The notes under the pieces were generated by a model. The model worked only from the letters and a program-made list of their open reading frames with translations, had not been told where the DNA came from and did not search any database. Both the position numbers and the translations under genes were made by a program. Positions 8,650-16,286 of a stretch of 20,540 nt of DNA are shown piece after piece. Numbering within the stretch: the first letter of the stretch is position 1; each line of letters starts with the position of its first letter. The DNA comes from a virus. Location of the stretch: positions 1 to 20,540 of the IMG/VR virus record IMGVR_UViG_3300013094_000353; one strand, 5' to 3'.

Positions 8650-10710
8650 TTATGATGATACTGCGTTTAAGATTACTGACACTGCAGTTAAGCTTGTTTG
8701 ATCTAATGTTAAAATAATTTGATTTTTAGATGAGAAACTATAATTATCTGGTTGCGCAAATATAGAAAGAACCCCATCAGTTCCAATAACACTTAATGGA
8801 TAAAAATTATTCAACGTAACTATACCATTAATGTAATCAATTGTTCCTGCTGTTGGGTTTAAAATATGTTTAACATTATTGGTGTCAAAGTAGTATGTTC
8901 TTAGCACACCAGTTCCTCCAGTTAAGTTAGGAGTTAATGATGCGCCTGTGCCGCCACCGCCAGATAATGTGATTGCTGCTGTCGTATAGTTGTTACCTGC
9001 AACATCAACTACGACAGAATTAATTTGACCATTAACAATAATAGGATATGCGTTTGCACCTAGACCATCACCTTCAATCGTGATAGTTGGTGCTGTTGTG
9101 TATGCATAACCTGGGGAGTTAATTGTTACACTTTCAATACTTCCGAAATCAAATGGAGTTTCTTCAATGTAACATTCTTGTTCGTTACCGCTTGAATCTA
9201 ATTGAATAAAGCCTGTTGAGTATAATCTGTCGTTAGAAATTCCATGATGTAGAGAAGTTCCAAATTTAATAGTATATGTTTCAGATTCTAATATACTTGG
9301 AGAGAATCGTTTCTCAATATAAATTGTTCCTGTTGATGACTGGATTGCTTGGTTTGTTCCGTCAATTGCAGCTAGGAATTTTGAATACTGGAATGATGAA
9401 TTAAATGTGTTTAAATTTGTATTTGCGAAATTGTAAACAGTATTGACGATTGAAGAAATAAGATTTTGTTGTGACTGTGTTGTTTGAGAAGGATCATAAT
9501 TTACAGTCAGATTAAAGTTTAAAAAGTCGTAATCTGGATTTACAAAATTTGGAGTAACTGTTAAAACACTAAATGGTCTGATAATATCATTGATTAGATA
9601 GTCTACTTGAGATGTAGTTGTGACATATCCATTTTTTGGTTTAGCTGAAATAAACACTTGACCATAAACTGGTGGAACTTCTTCCTCACCACCCCAAACG
9701 GTAACTGAATCAAAATAAGGGTAATTTTTATTGATAATCGTAATATAGTCATTCTTAGTGACAATTCTGTTTTGAGCAATAAAAGATTTAGGAGCATTGA
9801 ATTTTATATTTGCAACACTTTCTATCGGTTCTCCACCAAAAGAAGGCGTCGCAGTGACAACTGATGATGTCGAACCATCTAATAGAGTTGCCTGCATTGA
9901 GAATGATTGTAAATCGTTTGCGTTATCAGCGTTCGTCACCAAGTAAGAAACGGTTACGATATTTCCGTCAACTAGACTTGAACTTATTACTCCATCTCCA
10001 AAATAAATTAAGTAATTTAAATTTGAACCTTCCTCAACAAAATACACATTGCTGTTCGCAGTAACAGTTGTCGCGTCTTCAGCCAAAGTGAACACATTAT
10101 ATGAAGGATTAGTTGTTGATGCTTGTACGATAACCTGTAGAGTTGAAATATCAATATTCTGATCAACCAAATCAAAATATTGAGATGGGTTTTCTGCTAC
10201 ACTATAATTGAAAGATTTGATTACTGGAACACCTTCTTTAACAACAGTGCTGTTAAATATGAAATTTGATCCAGTGTTCGCAACATTTTCAGTATCATCT
10301 ACTGTGTAGAAAGTGTATGTTGCTCCACCTAAACTTGCAGCAACAAACGGTGTGAATCTTGGAATGTATAAAGAGGTTGTTGTATCACCAGGAGCTTTTG
10401 TGACAGTGACATTTAAAATTGCTTGTGCAGCAATAGAAGATCTAGAAGTATATCCTAAAGCTTTAGCTTGAGAAACAACTGAGGATCTTAAGACGGCTGT
10501 ATCTAAAAACATCTCATTGGCAATCATATTCATATAAAATGCATTATAGAATGTATTGTATGAAAGAATGTCTAAAAGAACATTAAAAGCCGAACCTTGG
10601 AAATTATAATCTGCAAATTGAGATTGACTCTGTAAATATGTAACCAGATTTTGCTTTATAGTGTCAAAATCTAAAGAGGTTAATTGAATTTGTGAAGTAT
10701 TGTTAGCCAT
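8650..10710 (-). CDS. 6: Baseplate wedge protein gp6
   Basis: This 686-residue protein (T4 gp6 has about 660) is the wedge scaffold whose dimers form the ring around the hub. The N-terminal block QLTSLDFDTIKQNLVTYL with DYNFQGSAFNVLLDILSYNT (residues 34-53) and VLRSSVVSQAKALGY (73-87) parallels T4 gp6 (IKQNLIEWL, DYDFEGSRLNVLCDLLAYNT, NLRSSVV). FISAKPKNGY, RPFSVLTVTPNFVNPDY and NSSFQYSKFL (about 350-450) match in order too. These blocks are the gpJ-like core conserved across contractile tails. Residues about 521-594 carry an inserted GxGY/GDGLGAN/GGGGTGA repeat also seen in gp8. The gene shares one base with the gp25 stop (TAATG), implying coupled translation of these two interacting wedge parts. 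Confidence 0.93.
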   Translation of the reverse strand: MANNTSQIQLTSLDFDTIKQNLVTYLQSQSQFADYNFQGSAFNVLLDILSYNTFYNAFYMNMIANEMFLDTAVLRSSVVSQAKALGYTSRSSIAAQAILNVTVTKAPGDTTTSLYIPRFTPFVAASLGGATYTFYTVDDTENVANTGSNFIFNSTVVKEGVPVIKSFNYSVAENPSQYFDLVDQNIDISTLQVIVQASTTNPSYNVFTLAEDATTVTANSNVYFVEEGSNLNYLIYFGDGVISSSLVDGNIVTVSYLVTNADNANDLQSFSMQATLLDGSTSSVVTATPSFGGEPIESVANIKFNAPKSFIAQNRIVTKNDYITIINKNYPYFDSVTVWGGEEEVPPVYGQVFISAKPKNGYVTTTSQVDYLINDIIRPFSVLTVTPNFVNPDYDFLNFNLTVNYDPSQTTQSQQNLISSIVNTVYNFANTNLNTFNSSFQYSKFLAAIDGTNQAIQSSTGTIYIEKRFSPSILESETYTIKFGTSLHHGISNDRLYSTGFIQLDSSGNEQECYIEETPFDFGSIESVTINSPGYAYTTAPTITIEGDGLGANAYPIIVNGQINSVVVDVAGNNYTTAAITLSGGGGTGASLTPNLTGGTGVLRTYYFDTNNVKHILNPTAGTIDYINGIVTLNNFYPLSVIGTDGVLSIFAQPDNYSFSSKNQIILTLDQTSLTAVSVILNAVSS

Positions 10711-11111
10711 TAACTCAGCCTTTGCAGAAATGTTGATATTGTAAATGTATTATTCACTGATAAAATCTCAAAATCGATTTCAATATTATATCCGTTAGTA
10801 TCATAATCAGCTTGCACGATCACATTATTAATACTAACTCTAGGCTCAAAATTTTCAACAAGAACTTTTATTTCTTTAGATAAAGCGTTTGATGTCAAAG
10901 GATCCATTTGTTCAAAAAGCAATCCTCTAATATTTGAACCAATTTCAGGGTGGAATGGCTTTTCAAAATAATTAATCTGCACCAAATTCATAAGCGACTG
11001 GACGACACTATTCGTTCCAGTAACTTTTAATAGATCCCCAGTGATCGGATTAACGTTAAAATTAACATTAAAATCACTATATGTTGTAGTTATTGTATTT
11101 GATTTTGCCAT
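10710..11111 (-). CDS. 25: Baseplate wedge protein gp25
   Basis: This 133-residue protein matches the gp25 family (GPW_gp25), the small wedge component that sits on gp6 and helps nucleate sheath polymerisation. T4 gp25 is almost the same length. Visible family features are NAVVQSL-like NSVVQSLMNLV (34-44), YFEKPFHPEIGSNIRGLLFE (48-67) and the EPR signature in NFEPRVSI (87-94), followed by a YNIEIDFEI strand and a short C-terminal extension. The ATG at 11111 has no clear Shine-Dalgarno sequence: the leader on the minus strand is A/T only, which is unlike its neighbours. The stop overlaps the gp6 start by one base. Confidence 0.95.
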   Translation of the reverse strand: MAKSNTITTTYSDFNVNFNVNPITGDLLKVTGTNSVVQSLMNLVQINYFEKPFHPEIGSNIRGLLFEQMDPLTSNALSKEIKVLVENFEPRVSINNVIVQADYDTNGYNIEIDFEILSVNNTFTISTFLQRLS

Positions 11112-11124
11112 TTTTATTATTTAT

Positions 11125-11766
11125 TTAACTTGGTCCAACCGCTTGAGTGCCAGAAGAAGAAGGAACAATAGCAGGTTTAAAGTTGACTGTAGATCCCTTT
11201 CCGTCTCCAAAATTTGGGGTCTGGACAGCGTTGACTTCTGCAATTGCATTCGCCTTAGCTTGGTTTACAAAAGTTATGATACCGTTCACTTCTGCAGCAA
11301 CTGCAGCCTTAAATTTATTTCTTATATTAAGAACATTTGCCAGTGCAGCTTTTAGCGCCGAAGTAAGTTTACCAACAACAGCTGTCAAACGGCTAAAAGC
11401 TGAAACTGTACAGCCGATTATTTTTACAGCCAATCTTTGAACAGCTTGAGCAATTTTTATAACTGCCGCTAAAAGTAAAGCTAATTGGACAGCATATTTG
11501 ATAGCTGCGTCTAACTGTGGACCGATAACTTTTTTAATGAACTTTTTAATAAATGAGAATGGGTTAAAATCTATTAAATCTGCCCATTGAGATAAAGATT
11601 TAATCTCTCTAACCATATCAGCAATAAGATCTTCCACACCTTTTAACTGACGATTGATGGCAGCTTGAATTGTATCACAACTCGAGGTTGCCATATTATC
11701 TAAGCCAGTGGCTATGTCGTTTAAATGTTTAATGTTTACTGGAAGTAAACCGTTATTCTCGCTCAT
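11125..11766 (-). CDS. Unrecognised 213-residue helical protein between gp5 and gp25
   Basis: I do not recognise this protein. It is predicted to be almost all helix. Residues 1-66 are mixed amphipathic helix (NIKHLNDIATGLDNMA, IADMVREIKSL). FIKKFIKKVIGPQLD (72-86) is basic and amphipathic. Residues 87-130 form a long Ala/Leu/Ile/Val segment (QLALLLAAVIKIAQ and onward) with a Lys or Arg every 6-10 residues. Residues 131-182 are again Ala-rich helix, and a disordered Ser/Pro/Gly tail ends the protein. The regular charges argue for a helical bundle or membrane-associated amphipathic helices more than for a simple transmembrane span. An AAGGA ribosome site overlaps the gp5 stop, and the gene lies between hub and wedge genes, so a baseplate part or hub assembly factor is likely. 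A holin-like or membrane-acting role cannot be excluded. Confidence 0.8.
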   Translation of the reverse strand: MSENNGLLPVNIKHLNDIATGLDNMATSSCDTIQAAINRQLKGVEDLIADMVREIKSLSQWADLIDFNPFSFIKKFIKKVIGPQLDAAIKYAVQLALLLAAVIKIAQAVQRLAVKIIGCTVSAFSRLTAVVGKLTSALKAALANVLNIRNKFKAAVAAEVNGIITFVNQAKANAIAEVNAVQTPNFGDGKGSTVNFKPAIVPSSSGTQAVGPS

Positions 11767-11777
11767 TTATAAATTCC

Positions 11778-12989
11778 TTATGTGCTCTTATTGACGCAAA
11801 TTCCATTAACGAAATGATATTGCGCTCCTGTGACGGAAGTAAGTGTACCGCTAAAGCCATTATCGCTACTTAAATTATTTCCTGTTGTAATGTCTCCATT
11901 TATCATATGCATTCCACCTGGAGCATTAACGCCGACTGTGGAACCAGCCGACTTATTAATACTTGTTGAAGCTGATATGTCTATTTGATTACCATGTAGA
12001 CTTAGAGTTTGTCCTGCAGCTATGGTTACATTACCTTGAGGTGCAGTCATATTAATATCGCCATTCGCCACAGTTATAGTTGTGGTTCCAGAAATTTGTA
12101 CGTTACATTGACCGCCAATTAAAACGTTCAGGTCGCCGTTTACAGTCTTATTGGATAATCCCATAATATGAACAAAATCACTACCCATTACAATTTCGTA
12201 GTTGGCGTTGGTTACTTTTTGAACCTTAGAACCATCTGGATACATTTCCATAAAAGTTCCAGTTCTATGCATCAAAGAAACACGCTCATGCCCAAAAGTA
12301 TCATCCATTTCAAATACATGCCCAGACTCTGTTTCTTTAACTTGATTGTATGGATATTTCGGCTGATATGGAGAAGCAGGTTCATTCCAAGAAATTCCAG
12401 CGGCAGTCGGAACATTTGTATCTAAGTTCTTTGCTCTGTCAATCATAACATTAACAGTCTCAGAATTATTTGGAATCTTACCAGCTTGGTTTGTTGCCAA
12501 AGAAGTAATAGAAGCATTCTTTACTTGATAATCCCTTGGATATCTTAATGTTGATGTGTTTGTATTTTCTGATATTTTAATTCCAGTTCCATCAGTATTA
12601 TATTGTCTAGACTTTACTGGTCTTGGTGCTGAGGATACTGTTTTATCATCTCTAACATCATTATATCCAGCGCCTTTGTTATTCGGATTAGTATAATATC
12701 CAGGAATAACTCCCAACATAATTGGTTGCTGTCTGCTGTAAGAATCAGCAAAAAAGCCAAAGACAACATCGCTTTCTTTTGGTGTCGCAAAAGTTCCATC
12801 GTTTAAAGAATGCGCTGGGTGTGCCCATGGTAACATTGATGTTGGAATATCAGTCAAAGAATCGTTACTGTATCCAAAAAATCTAACTTGACAGCGACCG
12901 AGTGCAAGAGGATCTTGACGGCTTTCTACAACACCAATCCACCATATAAATGGGTCTAGCCCAGCAAAATATTTTTCTTGTTCAGACAT
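11778..12989 (-). CDS. 5: Baseplate hub/spike protein gp5, without lysozyme domain
   Basis: This 403-residue protein is the trimeric hub and puncturing spike that sits under gp27. The N-terminal OB-fold has WWIGVVESRQDPLALGRCQVR (residues 16-36, matching T4 WFVGVVEDRMDPLKLGRVRVR), then IPTSMLPW (48-55) and VVFGFFAD (75-82). The C-terminal beta-helix entry is unmistakable: TESGHVFEMDDTFGHERVSL (220-239) and HRTGTFMEMYPDG (241-253), followed by short beta repeats to the end. T4 gp5 has about 575 residues, with a lysozyme domain between these parts. Here only about 105 residues (about 106-210), without a lysozyme-like sequence, fill that place. The spike must therefore penetrate without this enzyme, or use one carried elsewhere. 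The ATG shares a base with the stop of the gp27-like gene. Confidence 0.92.
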   Translation of the reverse strand: MSEQEKYFAGLDPFIWWIGVVESRQDPLALGRCQVRFFGYSNDSLTDIPTSMLPWAHPAHSLNDGTFATPKESDVVFGFFADSYSRQQPIMLGVIPGYYTNPNNKGAGYNDVRDDKTVSSAPRPVKSRQYNTDGTGIKISENTNTSTLRYPRDYQVKNASITSLATNQAGKIPNNSETVNVMIDRAKNLDTNVPTAAGISWNEPASPYQPKYPYNQVKETESGHVFEMDDTFGHERVSLMHRTGTFMEMYPDGSKVQKVTNANYEIVMGSDFVHIMGLSNKTVNGDLNVLIGGQCNVQISGTTTITVANGDINMTAPQGNVTIAAGQTLSLHGNQIDISASTSINKSAGSTVGVNAPGGMHMINGDITTGNNLSSDNGFSGTLTSVTGAQYHFVNGICVNKST

Positions 12990-14302
12990 TATAATCCCTT
13001 CAATTGTTGTAGAGGTGCTGAATTGTCAACAGGATTTGGTAACGGTTGATTGAAAGAATCCGATAACAATTCTAAAGTAGTAGAAGAAATTTGATCAGTA
13101 ATACCATGGCGAACTGCAGTTACCAGATATGATCCTGTTCTATATAGATCTCTTCTTTCGGAAGAATTTGCATCTTGAGGTACACCAGCTGGCATATTCA
13201 GAGTAACAATTCTTCCTGCTCTTATTTGAAAATCACTTGGAATTACTATTGTGAATTTCAACCCTCTCAACTGAGCGCTCTTTACATAATTTTGAAGCAG
13301 CCAATTTTGAGGCAGAATAGGATTAGTAGTTGAATCCGCATCGCTAGTGATCATATATTTGGCTACTGCGTCAGGATTATCAAAAAGGCTTTTACCAATT
13401 CTGTTTTTAGTTTGATCTGTTGGCAAATAAGTGTTTAACAATCTGCTTTCGTCATAAGAATTTCCATTCCAAGTTGTCTTAGAATAAGTTCTTTTAACTA
13501 TATCTAAATTGTAAAGAGAGGAAGAAAATTGACCCATCTTATTTCCCATAAGAATATCAAAATCGTTATCTATTTTAAAATATAAAATTGTTTGGTAGTT
13601 TGTAGATGGATCATGTTTAATATTTGGACCCCAAAAATATGATGTATATGTTTCGGTATTAATTAAATTTTCAAAAGAAGAGAAATTGAATCCATCTGCA
13701 GTTTCATAAAAAAAGTATAAGTTTTCATTGCTGCCAAAAGATCTTGTTGCTAACCAATTTATAGCCTCAAACGGTCTCATTCTAGAAATAACAAAACTGT
13801 AATTTCCTAAAGGTTTTATAAAATTGTTATTGTTTATTTTGCTCGATGCGTTTAAATAATCATTTAATATATTCTTAATCATAGAATCAACACTTCCATT
13901 ATATGATTTTCTAACATATGTTTGAGAAGAAAGAATTAATTCTTCAGAACAAAAATGGATAATATAATTCTGTATAGATTGTGTTGATGTTTGGCGATTA
14001 GAAATTTTGTATATTCTAAATGCTTTTTGAATTGGTTTATTTAAAGATGGTTTGTCTAATTTTACATAAACCCACTCGTTTCCGTTTAGAGAAAAATTTG
14101 TAATTATATCCAAACCGTCACCAAATTCCATTTCCCCAGTCATACATGGAGAAAATAAACTTTCGTACAAATTAAACTTCATTATTAGAGGAGTTATATC
14201 TTGCAGCTGTCCTGAACCAGTGGCTAATGATACCGATAAAGTATAGTCACTGGTTTGTGTTACGCCATTAATTTGATCTGTTGGAACTGTTTGAGTTGAC
14301 AT
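12989..14302 (-). CDS. 27: Baseplate hub protein, gp27-like
   Basis: This 437-residue protein lies directly upstream of gp5 and overlaps it by one base (TAATG), as expected for the torus protein that binds the gp5 trimer. T4 gp27 has about 391 residues. The match is by pattern rather than by close identity. The N-terminal barrel contains PLIMKFNLYESLFSPCMTGE (38-57) and a following GDGLDII, typical of gp27-type hub first domains. RPFEAINWLATRSFGSNENL with FFYETADGF (about 175-203) parallels the T4 ENYLSYVREVALAVGSDK/FVFVWQDIMG segment. The C-terminal strand RAGRIVTLNMPAG and YLVTAVRHGI fit the closing barrel (T4 LTPGVKIIF, YVDEVIHEL). No enzyme motif is visible. The hub role is well supported by context; orthology to T4 gp27 is an inference. 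Confidence 0.82.
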   Translation of the reverse strand: MSTQTVPTDQINGVTQTSDYTLSVSLATGSGQLQDITPLIMKFNLYESLFSPCMTGEMEFGDGLDIITNFSLNGNEWVYVKLDKPSLNKPIQKAFRIYKISNRQTSTQSIQNYIIHFCSEELILSSQTYVRKSYNGSVDSMIKNILNDYLNASSKINNNNFIKPLGNYSFVISRMRPFEAINWLATRSFGSNENLYFFYETADGFNFSSFENLINTETYTSYFWGPNIKHDPSTNYQTILYFKIDNDFDILMGNKMGQFSSSLYNLDIVKRTYSKTTWNGNSYDESRLLNTYLPTDQTKNRIGKSLFDNPDAVAKYMITSDADSTTNPILPQNWLLQNYVKSAQLRGLKFTIVIPSDFQIRAGRIVTLNMPAGVPQDANSSERRDLYRTGSYLVTAVRHGITDQISSTTLELLSDSFNQPLPNPVDNSAPLQQLKGL

Positions 14303-14305
14303 GAA

Positions 14306-14989
14306 TTATTTTCTCAATAAATTAACAAGCTCATCCTCAATTTGAGTTGCGTATTCTTTTTTAGGAAGTTGTATATTTCTTCTTGAATTATTCACCATAA
14401 CTTCAGAATCATAAGCTGAAACAGCATTAAAAGTTATTGTGGTAGAAACTGCTGTATTACCAACGGTCACAGAAGGCGGTGAAGTTAATTGTAGAGTTGG
14501 ATGCGCTAAAGTTGGCAAATTCGTTATTATCTCTCCAGAAACTTCATCAGTTATAGAGTATATTGTGTTTGCATAATATGTTTTAGAAGTTGTTACTGTA
14601 GACTGTTGCATTTGCCCGTATGGAACAGAAAGAACTTTTTTAACTTTCTCATAATGTTCTAGTGTGCCTTGAGAATTACTTAAACTGCCATACTTGTTTA
14701 CAATATAGTTCTGAAAAGAAATATCATTTAGTGGGGCTTGATATTGCGGATCAAGAATTAAATTAGCAAACAAAATAATCCAATATCTGTTGGCGTCGCC
14801 ATAATATTTGTATGCGATACTCTCAAAGGTGTCATGATTTTGCATAGTGTATGCATAATACACATTTATGTTGTTTAAAATGCTATCTAGAAATTTAACA
14901 CGTGTGAATATGTTTGTAACGTTAAATACGTTTTTTAAATTTGGATCAAATGTGTATAGTGTTGTGGGGAAATTTGAAAAGTATTGCAT
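14306..14989 (-). CDS. 53: Baseplate wedge protein gp53
   Basis: This 227-residue protein (T4 gp53 about 196) is the wedge subunit that clamps adjoining gp6-gp7-gp25 wedges. The diagnostic region is DTFESIAYKYYGDANRYWII (residues 53-72) with FANLILDPQYQAPL (74-87). It matches the gp53 pattern in which a LysM-like fold is followed by YW-ll-N-i-DP (T4 ELANAIYGNPQLYWVLLMCN). A FQNYIVNKYG helix (92-101) follows as in the family. The middle section (about 105-190) is Thr/Ser-rich and variable, and the C-terminus (KKEYATQIEDELVNLLRK) is helical like the T4 ending. The gene starts within the gp48-like stop (TAATG), and its own stop is three bases before the gp27-like ATG. Confidence 0.88.
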   Translation of the reverse strand: MQYFSNFPTTLYTFDPNLKNVFNVTNIFTRVKFLDSILNNINVYYAYTMQNHDTFESIAYKYYGDANRYWIILFANLILDPQYQAPLNDISFQNYIVNKYGSLSNSQGTLEHYEKVKKVLSVPYGQMQQSTVTTSKTYYANTIYSITDEVSGEIITNLPTLAHPTLQLTSPPSVTVGNTAVSTTITFNAVSAYDSEVMVNNSRRNIQLPKKEYATQIEDELVNLLRK

Positions 14990-16236
14990 TAGTATCCCAT
15001 TTGATCTATCAATTGACTGTAAATAATATCCACTTCTTTGAATCTCAACTGCATTCCAATGCTTACAGGCATACCGTCAGAGTATGTTGCAAATTGACCA
15101 GATTCAGAATAATTGACTTGTATGTCTTCTAAAACGCAAGTTGATATTTTTGGCAAATTGGCATTTGGAGAATTCGAGAATAAGAATTCAATATCAAATT
15201 GACATGGAGGAATAAAATATCTTCCACCGAAACTCTGATCTCCAGTAATCAATGTAGGAGCAGCATATTGTTTGAATGCTTTTATAATTCCATTAATTTG
15301 AAGAGCCTCAGCTGAACTTCTTGGTTGGAATTTAAATTCAAAAATAAATTGTCTGTTAGCGGTTCCACGATAGAGCATTTCAATTTGAGGGTTAACCGCA
15401 TAGCCTTTTGAACCTGCTACAATTGCACCCCAATCTGAACTTCCTGTTAATCTATTTAAAACTGCACCTGCTGCCTCAAGTTCTTGTGGTGTGCTTAGAC
15501 TATTGGCTATAGCTTCTGGAACTTGTCTCCAGTTGCTTGTTTTTGCAAAATCTGACAAACTACCACCATTTAACAAATCGCTTATACCAGCAATAGCGAA
15601 AGCTGCTGTTCCTATTGATCCCAATTGATTAGTTAAACTTACAGTGTCCCAATTATGTTGAAATCCTGCAACTACCGTATCTGGCATATAAAGAGCAATT
15701 GCCTGTTTAATTCTTACAGTTGATGGTTGTAATTTTGATGCAGATGTTGCTGCGACTATATGCTGAGCAACATCTGCGGCGCTACTCGCTATTGAAGTTG
15801 CAGCACCAGTCAAACTGCTTGTGTCTACATTAACTCCACTCAACGCACTACCTGTCGTGTTTAAAGATTTAGAAACAAACGCAGCATTCTTGGTGGCATT
15901 AGAAACTGCTCCATTGTTGGCAGGTTCATAATGTGAGGTAATAGGTTGATTAACATAAAACATCACAGCATGCGGTGGATTTTCTAAACTATTTCCTAGA
16001 ACTTCTAGTGGGTAACGAAGAACATTATATGATTTTGTCGGATCGTTTAAATTTGATAATTGTGTGGCTCCAGTATTCAAAGGATTGATCGAGGAAACAA
16101 CTGATTGTTTAACAGTAGCCGTGCCTATTTGAGACACACCGCTAAGATAACTTGGAGCGACAGAACTAGCCTGTAATCCCTCTTGGACTCCCTGCGAAAC
16201 AATTGAACTTAGTGAAATACCTGAGAATAATCCCAT
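14989..16236 (-). CDS. 48: Baseplate tail-tube cap protein, gp48-like
   Basis: This 415-residue protein (T4 gp48 about 364) is the first gene of the leftward operon. gp48 caps the hub and, with gp54, starts the tail tube. The family-like part is at the C-terminus: EMLYRGTANRQFIFEFKFQP (about 286-305), SAEALQINGIIKAFKQY (about 307-323) and LEDIQVNYSESGQFATY...GMPVSIGMQLRFKE (about 368-404). This corresponds in order to T4 YGGAENRTKVFTWDLTPRS, the following helix, and the final LEITMRE strand. Residues about 105-185 form an Ala/Ser/Thr-rich insert, likely flexible. The ATG is preceded by ACAGGTATCATA (AGGT site) and by a late promoter on the minus strand. The gp54 partner is on the other strand, 1.1 kb away. 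Confidence 0.78.
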   Translation of the reverse strand: MGLFSGISLSSIVSQGVQEGLQASSVAPSYLSGVSQIGTATVKQSVVSSINPLNTGATQLSNLNDPTKSYNVLRYPLEVLGNSLENPPHAVMFYVNQPITSHYEPANNGAVSNATKNAAFVSKSLNTTGSALSGVNVDTSSLTGAATSIASSAADVAQHIVAATSASKLQPSTVRIKQAIALYMPDTVVAGFQHNWDTVSLTNQLGSIGTAAFAIAGISDLLNGGSLSDFAKTSNWRQVPEAIANSLSTPQELEAAGAVLNRLTGSSDWGAIVAGSKGYAVNPQIEMLYRGTANRQFIFEFKFQPRSSAEALQINGIIKAFKQYAAPTLITGDQSFGGRYFIPPCQFDIEFLFSNSPNANLPKISTCVLEDIQVNYSESGQFATYSDGMPVSIGMQLRFKEVDIIYSQLIDQMGY

Positions 16237-16251
16237 TATGATACCTGTAGC

Positions 16252-16259
16252 TATAAATA
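16252..16259 (+). promoter_or_regulatory. T4-type late promoter for the rightward operon
   Basis: A perfect TATAAATA, the T4-type late promoter -10 element read by the phage late sigma factor (gp55), lies 26 bases before the gp4 ATG. With T4 spacing the start would fall near 16265, giving a leader of about 21 bases that has only a weak GGA as a ribosome site. It lies inside the early transcribed region of the opposite operon. Confidence 0.75.
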
Positions 16260-16278
16260 AGCTTTAGTGTTATTGGAC

Positions 16279-16286
16279 TATTTATA
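16279..16286 (-). promoter_or_regulatory. T4-type late promoter for the leftward baseplate operon
   Basis: TATTTATA on the plus strand is a perfect TATAAATA on the minus strand. With T4 spacing, transcription would start near 16273 and reach the gp48-like ATG at 16236 after a leader of about 37 bases. The last base of the element is the A of the gp4 start codon. By eye this is the only perfect minus-strand copy upstream of a gene start, so it probably serves the whole 16-kb leftward operon. Confidence 0.75.

Noticed and set aside
11118-11125. AATAAATA on the minus strand just before gp25, one base off a late promoter
   Set aside because: Normal spacing would start the RNA at the gp25 ATG with no leader, and the A/T-rich gap is only 13 bases. 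Chance similarity is more likely.
11041-11440. Two plus-strand frames (104 and 97 codons) opposite gp25 and the 213-residue gene
   Set aside because: They overlap each other and run antisense to genes with clear operon spacing. The 97-codon frame mirrors the Ala-rich helix codons of the opposite strand.
12946-12953. TATAAATG on the plus strand inside gp5
   Set aside because: It is one base off the late element, lies within a minus-strand gene and has no plus-strand gene downstream to serve.
14450-14640. Cell-wall enzyme activity of gp53 suggested by its LysM-like region
   Set aside because: LysM-like folds bind rather than cut, and gp53 is a known structural wedge protein. No catalytic motif is visible.
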